A stretch of DNA of 64,000 bases. It comes from Kitasatospora sp. CB01950 (lineage in GTDB: Bacteria; Actinomycetota; Actinomycetes; Streptomycetales; Streptomycetaceae). Position 1 is the first letter of the stretch. Each line of letters begins with the position of its first letter. Location: NCBI RefSeq assembly GCF_001905465.1, contig NZ_LISX01000014.1, positions 154,528 through 218,527 on the forward strand. Reading direction: 5' to 3'. The notes beneath the pieces are model-generated. The model was given only the letters and a program-made list of their open reading frames with translations. It made no database searches and was not told where the DNA came from. Shown piece after piece: positions 16,838 to 24,461 of this stretch. A program made the translations under genes and the position numbers.

Positions 16838-18337
16838 GTGACGAACGCGCAGACCGAGCCGGGCAGCACCCCGGTCGAGGACGACATCGACTACGGCAAG
16901 GGCATCGACCCTGAGCGCCTTGAGCTGTGCCTGAGCGTCATCGCCGAGCTGGACGAGATCCACGTGGACCACCCGGACGCGATCCGGATCCGGATGGCCG
17001 TCGGCGGGATCTTCCGCACCCTGAAGCAGCGCCGCCGCCAGGAGACCCGGGCCCGCAAGACCGCCAACGACCGTGCGGTGACGTCCCGGACGGCGACCGG
17101 CGCGCCGGGCCGGATCGACGACGAGACGGCGGGTGTGTTCGGCCTCAGCACGGAGACCACCTCCGAGCTGGCGGGCGTCCTGGAGCGCGCCCGCTCCTGC
17201 TACATGTGCAAGCAGCGGTACACCGAGGTGGACGCGTTCTACCACCAGCTGTGCCGCAACTGCGCGGCGCTCAGCCGGCAGCGGCGGACCGCCCGCGCCG
17301 ACCTGACCGGCAAGCGTGCGCTGCTGACCGGCGGCCGCGCCAAGATCGGCATGTACATCGCGCTGTGCCTGCTGCGTGACGGCGCGCACACCACCATCAC
17401 CACCCGCTTCCCGAACGACGCGATCCGCCGCTTCTCCGCGATGCCGGACAGCGCCGAGTGGATCCACCGCCTGAAGGTCGTCGGCATCGACCTGCGCGAC
17501 CCGGCGCAGGTGATGGCGCTGGCGGACGAGGTCGCCGCGGACGGCCCGCTGGACATCCTGATCAACAACGCGGCGCAGACCGTACGCCGCTCCCCCGGCG
17601 CGTACCGGGAGCTGATCGCCGCCGAGTCGGCGCCGCTGCCCGCGGGCGCACTGCCCGCGTCCACGGTGATCGGCCGGTTCGGCTCGGGCGCGGTGGACGT
17701 GCCGGCGCTGCCCGGGCAGAGCCGCGGCGAGCAGCCCGCGGTGAGCGCCGAGGAGGTCACCTCGCTGGCGCTGGTGACGGGTTCGGCCTCGCCGGAGCGG
17801 ATCGCGGCGGGCACCGCGATCGACGCCGGCGGCCTGGTGCCGGACCTGGCGGACACCAACAGCTGGGTGCAGACCGTCTCCGAGGTCGGCCCGATCGAGC
17901 TGCTGGAGGTGCAACTGTGCAACTCCACCGCCCCGTTCATCCTGATCAGCCAGCTCCGCCCGGCCCTGGCCGCGTCCAAGGCGCGCCGCAAGTACGTGGT
18001 CAACGTGTCCGCGATGGAGGGCGTGTTCGACCGCGGCTACAAGGGCGCCGGCCACCCGCACACCAACATGGCCAAGGCCGCGCTGAACATGCTTACCCGC
18101 ACCAGCGCGCAGGAGATGTTCGAGAGCGACGGCATCCTGATGACCGCCGTCGACACCGGCTGGATCACCGACGAGCGCCCGCACCCGGACAAGATGCGCC
18201 TGCACGAGGAGGGCTTCCACGCCCCGCTCGACCTGGTGGACGGCGCGGCCCGGGTGTACGACCCGATCGTCCGCGGCGAGCTGGGCGAGGACCTGTACGG
18301 TTGCTTCCTGAAGGACTACCAGAAGGGCAAGTGGTGA
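16838..18337 (+). CDS. SDR-family NAD(P)-dependent oxidoreductase with N-terminal zinc-ribbon-like region
   Basis: 499 aa. Residues 1-115 are acidic/helical (DDIDYGKGIDPERLELC and following). Two Cys pairs, CYMC and CRNC about 20 residues apart near 125-150, form a probable zinc ribbon. From about 160 a Rossmann SDR domain follows: KRALLTGGRAKIGMYIA (TGxxxxxG cofactor motif), ILINNAAQT (NNAG-type) and a late catalytic-type region with NVSAMEG, where Ser replaces the usual position, before MAKAALNMLT; Lys is present, but the normal YxxxK Tyr is not obvious. Substrate unknown. The GTG at 16838 follows GAGGAAG. Its stop overlaps the Nudix start. Confidence 0.82.
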   Translation: MTNAQTEPGSTPVEDDIDYGKGIDPERLELCLSVIAELDEIHVDHPDAIRIRMAVGGIFRTLKQRRRQETRARKTANDRAVTSRTATGAPGRIDDETAGVFGLSTETTSELAGVLERARSCYMCKQRYTEVDAFYHQLCRNCAALSRQRRTARADLTGKRALLTGGRAKIGMYIALCLLRDGAHTTITTRFPNDAIRRFSAMPDSAEWIHRLKVVGIDLRDPAQVMALADEVAADGPLDILINNAAQTVRRSPGAYRELIAAESAPLPAGALPASTVIGRFGSGAVDVPALPGQSRGEQPAVSAEEVTSLALVTGSASPERIAAGTAIDAGGLVPDLADTNSWVQTVSEVGPIELLEVQLCNSTAPFILISQLRPALAASKARRKYVVNVSAMEGVFDRGYKGAGHPHTNMAKAALNMLTRTSAQEMFESDGILMTAVDTGWITDERPHPDKMRLHEEGFHAPLDLVDGAARVYDPIVRGELGEDLYGCFLKDYQKGKW

Positions 18338-18822
18338 CGGACGCTCAACTCCCGCTCGGCCCGCACCCGTTGCCGCCGCTGGTCGGCGCGGGCGTGATCG
18401 TGCCGACCGGGGACGGGCGGGTGCTGATCGGGCGGCGCACCACGGCCGGCGAGTCGCCGACCTGGAGCCTGCCCGGCGGCAAGGTCGACCACCCCGGCGA
18501 GTCGTTCGAGCAGGCCGCGGCCCGGGAGTTGGCCGAGGAGACCGGCATCGTGCTGCCCGCCGAGCAGATGCGGGTGCTGGCGGTGCTGCTCGACCACGAG
18601 CTCGGCCGCACCCGGGTGACGGCGGCGGTGCTGGCCCCGCCGAGCCTGGCCGAGGCGCTGGTCACCGAGCCGCACGCGTGCGCCGGCTGGGAGCGCTTCC
18701 CGGTGGACGCCCTGCCGGAGCCGATGTTCTACCCCTCCGCCCAGGTGCTGGCGGCCTGGCTGCCGGACCACCGCGCCGCCGACGGCACCTGGCACTACCC
18801 GGCGGCCGCCCCGCAGCACTGA
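18334..18822 (+). CDS. Nudix hydrolase
   Basis: 162 aa. The Nudix box is clear (GGKVDHPGES then REL-AEETG), with one extra residue between the first Gly and Glu relative to the GX5EX7REUXEEXGU consensus; all catalytic Glu residues are kept. Nudix enzymes cleave nucleoside diphosphates linked to other groups. The GTG start overlaps the SDR stop (GTGA), so the pair is co-translated and may act in one pathway, for instance on a nucleotide-linked cofactor, which is inference. Confidence 0.88.
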   Translation: MTDAQLPLGPHPLPPLVGAGVIVPTGDGRVLIGRRTTAGESPTWSLPGGKVDHPGESFEQAAARELAEETGIVLPAEQMRVLAVLLDHELGRTRVTAAVLAPPSLAEALVTEPHACAGWERFPVDALPEPMFYPSAQVLAAWLPDHRAADGTWHYPAAAPQH

Positions 18823-19202
18823 CGGCCCCTCGGTTCGGACCCGGATCGTCCGGATGCGTATTGTGCGGCTTTCCGCGCCGGCCCGTCGCCCTCTCCGGGC
18901 GGCGGGCCGGTGCCGTCTCCCGCCCCCCGGCCCGCCCCGATCCGCCGCCCGGCGGGGACGGTTCGTCCACCCGAACACCCAAGGCGACCTGCACGGAAGG
19001 CCGTTGGCGACTCCCCGACGCCCGACCCGGCCCTGACGGCTCGTCGGGAGGGCCGCGTCGGGCGAGTGCTGCGGGCAGGTACCGATTCGCCGACGGTGCG
19101 GCAAACACTGAGGTTTGCGAGGTGGTCGGCGGCGTGCGGTATGTGTATCGTCGCAATGCGCTATCAGGGACTTACCGCGGGCAGCATCATGGGGGCGGGC
19201 AA
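18823..19202. other. intergenic region before the WXG100-like gene
   Basis: 380 bases with no gene or clear signal. The frame of the downstream gene is open across it, but no start with a ribosome site or conserved start is seen before 19203. The last 100 bases are less GC-rich (GAGGTTTGCGAGG, TATGTGTATCGTCGCAATGCG) and probably hold the promoter. Confidence 0.4.
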
Positions 19203-20867
19203 ATGGCGGTGCAACTTCCATCGGGGCTCAGTGGCCTAATCGGCCTTCTAGGCGTGCGTTTCCCCGGTGCCAATGAAGACGAACTGAACAGACTGGCAAG
19301 CCAGTTGGAGAAGTTCGCCGGTGCTCTGGACTCCGCCCAGATGGCGGCCGACAAGGCACTGACGATGCTCCACGAGGTCTACAAGGGCGCCTCGGCCGAC
19401 CGGCTGTCGGAGCTGTGGAGCACCATCACCAAGTACTCCAAGGTGATCGTCGAGGCCTGCCAGACCATCGCCAAGGTGCTGCGCGCCGCGGCCGTGATCA
19501 TCGAGGTGGCCAAGACCTCGTCGATCGTCCAGCTCTTCTCCATCCAGGCGAGCCTGGCGGCGGCGTCCTCCACCGGCCCGTGGAGCACCGCGGCGGTGCT
19601 GCGGCTCGGCCGCGAGCTGATGAACCGGCTGCTGTCCGAGGCGGTCTCCAAGCTCGGCCACGCCCTGCTGCAGCCGATCGAGGACATGATCGTCAAGGCG
19701 GCGCAGCACATCGTGCCGACGCCGGCCAACAACTCCAACGGCCAGGGCTTCGACGTCGACGTCGCCCAGGTCGCGCAGTGCGCGGCCGACCTGCGGCGCG
19801 GCGCGGACGACATCGAGTCGCACGGCACGGACTTCAAGCGGATCGTGTCGGGCCTGAAGATGGGCGAGTCCGGCGACCCGTTCGGCAAGCTGGTGATCCA
19901 GGTCGCGGAGAAGATCCTGCAGACCATCGCCGAGGACGTCCTCAAGCGCATCCTCGGCTCGTTCCGCGACACCGCCGGCAAGATGGACAAGCTGGCCGGC
20001 AACCTCAGCGACAACGAGGACGCCAACCAGATGTCGCTGAACAGCATCTCCTCGCTGGTGTCGAACCCGCTCAGCCCGAACCTGAGCAGCGGCACCGGCA
20101 CCGGTCTCACCTCGACCGGCGGCTCGCGGTCCGGCGGCTCCTCGGACGCCGGACTCGGCGCGTTCGCCGCGCTGATGCCCAAGCTCGGCCCGGTCGGCAG
20201 CGGGAGCTCGCGCGGCGGCAGCGGCAGCGGGATCGACACGCTGGGCCTGAAGGGGCCGAACCTGAAGAACATCGGCTCCTCATCCGGCGGCCACGGCGGC
20301 GGCGGGGGCGGGGACTCGTCCGGCTCGGGCGGCGGCATCGGCGCCGCGGGCGGCTTCGCCACCCGGCTCGCCATGCCCGGCGGCAGCGCCGGCGGCAAGA
20401 ACGGCGGCACCCGGCTGGGCACCAGCCTGGAGGGCGGCCACGACGGCCCGGTCGGCGGCGGCGCCGGTTCCGGCTCCGGCAGCGGCGGCACCGGCACCTC
20501 CACGGCGGGCGTGGCCCGTCCGATGCCCGCCGGCATGATGGGCGGCGGCATGCACATGGCCGGCGGCGGCAGCTACGGCCCCGTCGGCGGCAGCGGCATC
20601 CGCGGCGCCCAGCGTCGCGGCCCCCAAGCCGGCGGCTCGGGCGACGGCACCGGCGGCGGCGGCGGCGAGAACCCCGCAGACGGCGTGATCGCCGACGCGA
20701 ACGCCACCGCGATGGGCGCCCACTCCGCCCTGCAGCTCGGCCGCGTCGCCCCCGTCCGGCGCGAGCCCCCCGAGGAGCGCGCCGAACGCGACGACCGGTA
20801 CGACGACGACTTCGATGCCGACCTGTCCGACCTCCCGGAGTTCACCGAGTTCTCCGACCCCACCTGA
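19203..20867 (+). CDS. large WXG100-like helical protein with Gly/Ser-rich tail (possible type VII secretion-related)
   Basis: 554 aa. The first half consists of two helical modules. Residues 1-100 contain NRLASQLEKFAGALDSAQ...ALTMLHEVYKG with WSTI, similar to WXG100/ESX helical hairpins, and residues about 180-290 hold a second hairpin (VAQCAADLRRGADDIESHG then FRDTAGKMDKLAGNL). Residues 300-500 are Gly/Ser-rich and disordered (GGHGGGGGGD, GGTGTS). The C-terminus is strongly acidic (DDDFDADLSDLPEF). No toxin domain, no signal peptide and no neighbouring Esx or EccC gene is present. I infer a T7SS-like substrate or surface protein; a cytoplasmic scaffold is equally possible. Confidence 0.65.
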   Translation: MAVQLPSGLSGLIGLLGVRFPGANEDELNRLASQLEKFAGALDSAQMAADKALTMLHEVYKGASADRLSELWSTITKYSKVIVEACQTIAKVLRAAAVIIEVAKTSSIVQLFSIQASLAAASSTGPWSTAAVLRLGRELMNRLLSEAVSKLGHALLQPIEDMIVKAAQHIVPTPANNSNGQGFDVDVAQVAQCAADLRRGADDIESHGTDFKRIVSGLKMGESGDPFGKLVIQVAEKILQTIAEDVLKRILGSFRDTAGKMDKLAGNLSDNEDANQMSLNSISSLVSNPLSPNLSSGTGTGLTSTGGSRSGGSSDAGLGAFAALMPKLGPVGSGSSRGGSGSGIDTLGLKGPNLKNIGSSSGGHGGGGGGDSSGSGGGIGAAGGFATRLAMPGGSAGGKNGGTRLGTSLEGGHDGPVGGGAGSGSGSGGTGTSTAGVARPMPAGMMGGGMHMAGGGSYGPVGGSGIRGAQRRGPQAGGSGDGTGGGGGENPADGVIADANATAMGAHSALQLGRVAPVRREPPEERAERDDRYDDDFDADLSDLPEFTEFSDPT

Positions 20868-20878
20868 CCCCGCACCCC

Positions 20879-20926
20879 CCGAAGGGCCCCGCGCCCGGGC
20901 ACCCGCCCGGACCCCGGGCCCTTCGG
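20879..20926 (+). terminator. strong stem-loop after the WXG100-like gene
   Basis: A perfect 11-bp stem CCGAAGGGCCC / GGGCCCTTCGG starts 11 bases after the stop, with further CCGGG/CCCGG pairing possible in the 26-base loop. Confidence 0.75.
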
Positions 20927-21312
20927 CATGCCCAGCGAGCCCGGCGGGCAAGGCAGTTGACGCCCCGCCTGTGCAGCCCCCCTGCCCGAGCCAAGGCCCC
21001 TCCGGGGGACGGTGAGCCAGATCGGCTGCCCACCGCCCTCCGCCACGGCCAGCGAGCCCGGCAGGCAAGGGAATCGACGCCCGGCCGCACCGCCCCGCCA
21101 AGGGCAGAAGGCCCGGCGGGAGGCAGCCGACTGCCCGACACCGCCCCGCCGAACACAAGAGGACCAGCAGGCTGGGTAGTTGGTGCGCTGGCCACACCGC
21201 ACCGCCAGGGCCAAGACGCCCGATGGGAAGCGGTCGACGGCCCGCTGACACCACCTCCCGCCCAAGGCATGAAGCCCGGCGGGCCAGCAGTCGACGCCCC
21301 GACCGCACCGCC

Positions 21313-21400
21313 CCTACCCGAGCCAAGGTCCCTCCGACACACCCAGCCCCGCCAGGGGTGGTGAGCCAGGGCAGTGGCCCATCGCCTTCCACTTGGGGCA
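21313..21400. repeat. 88-bp perfect repeat, copy 1
   Basis: Identical to 21610-21697, offset 297 bases. It begins CCTACCCGAGCCAAGG and ends CCACTTGGGGCA, and is a longer variant module inside the array. A diverged version lies near 20985-21050. Confidence 0.9.
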
Positions 21401-21609
21401 GGAGGCCTGTAGGGAGGCGGTCGACTGCCCGACACCGACCCCGGCCGAACACAAGAGGCCCGGCGGGCAAGGCAGTTGGCGCGCCGGCCGCACCACCCCA
21501 ACCAGGCAAGAAGCCCGACGGTAGGCGGTCGACGGCCCGCTGACACCACCTCCCGCCCAAAGTAAGAAGCCTGGTGCGCCAGGCAGTTGAAGCCCCGGCC
21601 GTACCGCCG

Positions 21610-21697
21610 CCTACCCGAGCCAAGGTCCCTCCGACACACCCAGCCCCGCCAGGGGTGGTGAGCCAGGGCAGTGGCCCATCGCCTTCCACTTGGGGCA
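21610..21697. repeat. 88-bp perfect repeat, copy 2
   Basis: Exact copy of 21313-21400. Complete identity among otherwise degenerate neighbours implies a recent duplication or gene conversion of a block of about 300 bases. Confidence 0.9.
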
Positions 21698-22037
21698 AGA
21701 GGTCCGACGGGGCCGGCTGATGGCCCGGTGGCACTGCCCCGCGCCGAAGGCAAGTAGCCCGGCGGGCAAGGCAGTCGACGCCCCGGCCGCACCACCCCCG
21801 CCAAACCGAAGGCAGAGGACCCAACGGAAGGCGGTCGACGACCTGCCGGAGGCAAGAGGTCCGGCGGGCAAGGCAGTTGACGCCCCGCCTGTGCAGCCTC
21901 CGCCAGGGACAAGAAACCCGACGGGAAGCGGTCGACGGCCCGCCGGCACCACCTCCCGCCGACGGCAAGGAGCCCGGCGGGAAAGGGAGTTGGCGTGCCG
22001 CGTCCGGTCTGGCCGCCGGTCGGCCGTCGGGGTGGGG

Positions 22038-22769
22038 TTATGCCCGTGCGTCGGTGGCCAGGGCCTGGGCGAGTGGGAGGTTGGGCTGCGGGTGGGTGAC
22101 CAGGTGGACGGCTGCTGCGAGTGCGCCGCCGACCAGGGGTGCGAGCAGGAACAGCCAGAGCTGGGAGAGTGCGCCGCCGCCTGCGAACAGGGCGGGGCCG
22201 AGGCTGCGCGCCGGGTTGACCGAGGTGCCGGTGAGCGGGATGCCGACCAGGTGGACGACGGCCAGGGCGATGCCGATCGGCAGTCCGTCGAAGCCGACCG
22301 CGGCCAGGCGGTGGGTGACCGCCAGGACGACGTAGACCAGCAGGAAGGTGAGGACGACCTCGGTCAGGAACGCGCCGCCGGCGTTGATGTGTACCTGGGA
22401 GCGCTCGCCCCAGCCGTTGGTGCCGAGCTTGCCGTGGGTCTCCAGCCCGGGTATCTGCTTGGCCAGCAGCAGGACGAGCCCCGCGCCGGCGATGCCGCCG
22501 AGCACCTGGGCGATCCAGTACGACACCGCGGTGCGACCGTCGATCCGGCGGGCCAGCAGGAAGCCGAGCGTCACCGCCGGGTTGACGTGGCAACCGGAGA
22601 TCGGTCCGAGCGCGTACGCCAGCGCGAGCAGGACGAAGCCGAAGGCCAGCGCGATGCCGACCGTGCCGATCGCGTCCCCCGCGAGCACCGCGGCGCCCAC
22701 TGCCAGCAGAACCAGCAGCAGCGTCCCGAGGAACTCGCCGATCACCGCCCGCCTGTCCGTTCCACCCAT
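22038..22769 (-). CDS. MIP-family aquaporin / glycerol channel
   Basis: 243 aa with six membrane helices and two half-helices. The NPA boxes are HVNPAVTLG (near residue 58) and SVNPARSLGPALFAGG (near 180). The N-terminus IGEFLGTLLLVLLAVG and the spacing resemble AqpZ-like water channels more than GlpF; the Arg after the second NPA is present. AGGAGGAGC precedes ATG 22769 by 6 bases. It stands alone next to the repeat array. Confidence 0.9.
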   Translation of the reverse strand: MGGTDRRAVIGEFLGTLLLVLLAVGAAVLAGDAIGTVGIALAFGFVLLALAYALGPISGCHVNPAVTLGFLLARRIDGRTAVSYWIAQVLGGIAGAGLVLLLAKQIPGLETHGKLGTNGWGERSQVHINAGGAFLTEVVLTFLLVYVVLAVTHRLAAVGFDGLPIGIALAVVHLVGIPLTGTSVNPARSLGPALFAGGGALSQLWLFLLAPLVGGALAAAVHLVTHPQPNLPLAQALATDARA

Positions 22770-23228
22770 GTGTCTGCTCCTCCTGGACGTCAGGGCAGGC
22801 GGTCCGGTGCCGCCCACGTCCGGCCAACCATGGTCGACCGTTCGAGGGACCGCATGTCGGCCGAACGGCAGAGCGCCGTGTTTACGGCGCGTCCGCCTGC
22901 CGAATTACTCCGAACGGATGAAACGGTACGAAACCGCAAGGCTTAATGCAAAACGTAGGTAAAACGGACAGACGGGGCGGCTCGGACGATGATCAGCCGC
23001 CGAAGCGTCGGATCAGCAGCACGATCCTCCCCCCGCAACGACGCCGCACCCCCGGCCCCGCCAGGTGCAGCACACTTGGGAGACGCGGGAGTTGACTGAT
23101 CGTTTCGCCCGGACCACTTCCCTTGAATTGACCGTGAACGGTAAACTTTCGCTCTTGGTGGTGTGGACCACGAACGAAGGCGGCGGCTAGGGTCGTTCAC
23201 AGCTCGCCCCTCGAACCTGCGACGGGAA
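22770..23228. other. divergent intergenic region between the aquaporin and methyltransferase genes
   Basis: 459 bases, no gene. It has two A+T-richer patches: 22895-22970, with repeated AAACGG / AAAACG words and a candidate minus-strand promoter, and 23095-23160, with TTGACTGATCG, TTGAATTGACC and GGTAAACTTTCG, likely containing the + strand promoter. Confidence 0.45.
22923..22951 (-). promoter_or_regulatory. candidate promoter for the aquaporin gene
   Basis: On the minus strand TTGCAT (22951-22946), 17 bases, then TACCGT (22928-22923). This would give a leader of about 150 bases. Confidence 0.35.
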
Positions 23229-23762
23229 ATGTCCGTGACCGACACTCTGGCGGCACCCGATGCCGACGGCTCTCGCTACGAGGCCGATCGGCTCGACGCG
23301 ACCGCTGCCTGGGTGGCCCGGCACCGGCCGCCCGGGAGTGGGGCGCTGGCCGAACTCGGGGCGCGCGACGGGGCGTTGACCGGCCGGCTGCTCAGGGCGG
23401 GGTACACCGTGCACGCCGCCGAACCCGATCCGGCGTTGCGTCAGCGTCTGCTCTCGGCGTTCGGCCGCCGCACCCGCCTCCGGCTGAGCGCGGCGGACCT
23501 CGCCGCCCCACCCCCGGTGCGCCGCCGCTTCGGGGCGGTGCTGCTGATCGAGGCCCTGAAGGCGGGCCACGACCTGGAGTTGCTGCACTCCCTGCCCACT
23601 GACCTGCTGTTCGTCGCGCTCGCCCCGCCCACGCTGGACGGGTGCCTGCGGCCCTGGCTGTCCACCCAGCAGGGCTGGCTGCTGGTCGAGGAGATCGATC
23701 TCGCGGCCGCCTGCCGCCCGGCCCCGGGCAGTCGCGGCGTCCTGCTCCGTCGCGCCGGCTGA
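23229..23762 (+). CDS. SAM-dependent methyltransferase (NodS-like)
   Basis: 177 aa. The N-terminal region SRYEADRLDATAAWV and the class I fold (motif I ALAELGARDGALTGRLL, AEPDPAL as the acidic end of strand 2, and FGAVLLIEALKAGHDLE as post-motif) match NodS-type methyltransferases that often act on sugars or amino groups. It is shorter than the family norm at the C-terminus but ends cleanly. GGGAAA precedes the ATG. It may be co-transcribed with the next methyltransferase 92 bases downstream. Confidence 0.72.
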   Translation: MSVTDTLAAPDADGSRYEADRLDATAAWVARHRPPGSGALAELGARDGALTGRLLRAGYTVHAAEPDPALRQRLLSAFGRRTRLRLSAADLAAPPPVRRRFGAVLLIEALKAGHDLELLHSLPTDLLFVALAPPTLDGCLRPWLSTQQGWLLVEEIDLAAACRPAPGSRGVLLRRAG

Positions 23763-23765
23763 ACC

Positions 23766-23829
23766 GCCACCGGCCGACCCCGCCGCCGCACGACCCCGCC
23801 ACCGGCCGACCCCGCCGCCGCACGACCCC
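23766..23829. repeat. 32-bp tandem duplication
   Basis: The unit beginning GCCACCGGCCGACCCC occurs twice head to tail (23766-23797, 23798-23829), between the two methyltransferase genes. Confidence 0.85.
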
Positions 23830-23854
23830 GCCGCCCACCGACTACGCTGCCACC

Positions 23855-24454
23855 GTGTCGATCTCCGGAACCGCCTCCTACGCCGATCTCGCCGCCACGC
23901 TCCCCCAACCAGTCCTCCGCGCGGTCGAGTTGGCCGAACGCCTCGGCTTCGACCAGTCCTGCCGCCCCGAGCACGGCCGCCTGCTCCAGGCGCTGGCCGC
24001 CGGCGCCGCAGGCCGGATCGGTGAGACGGGCACCGGCTGCGGCGTCGGCCTGGGCTGGCTGCTGGCGGGCCGACGGCCGGGGGTGCGGGTGGTGAGCGTC
24101 GAGCGCGAGGCCGAACGGGTCGCAGCGGTACGGGAGTTGTTCGCCGACGTCGCCGACCTGGAGATCGTCCACGGCGACTGGACGGCCATCGGCGCGCACG
24201 GCCCGTTCGACCTGCTGGTCCTGGACGGCGGCGGCAACGGCAAGCAGTCCGCGCCCGCCGACCCGGACGCCCTGCTGACGCCCGGCGGCACCCTGGTGGT
24301 CGACGACCTGACGCCCCTCACCGCCTGGCCGCCGACCCACCTGGGCCGCCCGGACACCGGCCGCACCGCCTGGTACGACCACCCGTCGCTGCTCACCACC
24401 GAAGTCCGGCTCGCCCCGGACCTGGCCACCCTCCTCGCCACCCGCCGCCCCTGA
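23855..24454 (+). CDS. O-methyltransferase-like class I methyltransferase
   Basis: 199 aa. LAERLGFDQSCRPEHGRLLQ precedes motif I IGETGTGCGVGLGWL; VVSVEREAERVA provides the acidic residue that binds the SAM ribose, and FDLLVLDGGG with VVDDLTP forms motifs II and III. This matches the CaiE/O-methyltransferase_3-like group found in actinobacteria. The substrate is unknown. The GTG 23855 lacks a good ribosome site, and the 32-bp duplication occupies that position. It converges on the SnoaL-LUD gene, 8 bases away. Confidence 0.75.
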   Translation: MSISGTASYADLAATLPQPVLRAVELAERLGFDQSCRPEHGRLLQALAAGAAGRIGETGTGCGVGLGWLLAGRRPGVRVVSVEREAERVAAVRELFADVADLEIVHGDWTAIGAHGPFDLLVLDGGGNGKQSAPADPDALLTPGGTLVVDDLTPLTAWPPTHLGRPDTGRTAWYDHPSLLTTEVRLAPDLATLLATRRP

Positions 24455-24461
24455 CGGCCCC

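Larger units (their letters stand above)
20934..22015. repeat. non-coding tandem array of about 18 degenerate 50-60-bp modules of two alternating types
   Basis: Modules recur every 50-60 bases. Type A reads roughly GCCCGGCGGGCAAGGCAG-TTGACGCCCCGGCC-GCACC; type B reads CCCGACGGGAAGCGGTCGAC-GGCCCGCTGACACCACC. Each carries a central GTYGAC-like hexamer, for example at 20956, 21233, 21290, 21419, 21529, 21774, 21834, 21876 and 21932. A and B mostly alternate, giving a 110-bp higher-order period. Module lengths (51, 55, 56, 57) are not multiples of three, so no frame is preserved and the long open frames here are GC artefacts. It begins right after a terminator and ends just before the aquaporin stop. 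I know no family matching it. Confidence 0.85.

Noticed and set aside
20934..22015. CRISPR array
   Set aside because: There are no constant-length repeats with unique spacers; whole modules drift, and no cas genes are in the window.
20280..22827. Very long minus-strand open frames (over 560 codons) across the repeat array and WXG100-like gene
   Set aside because: High GC makes stop codons rare. The frames cross genes on the other strand, lack start signals, and module lengths in the array do not preserve any frame.
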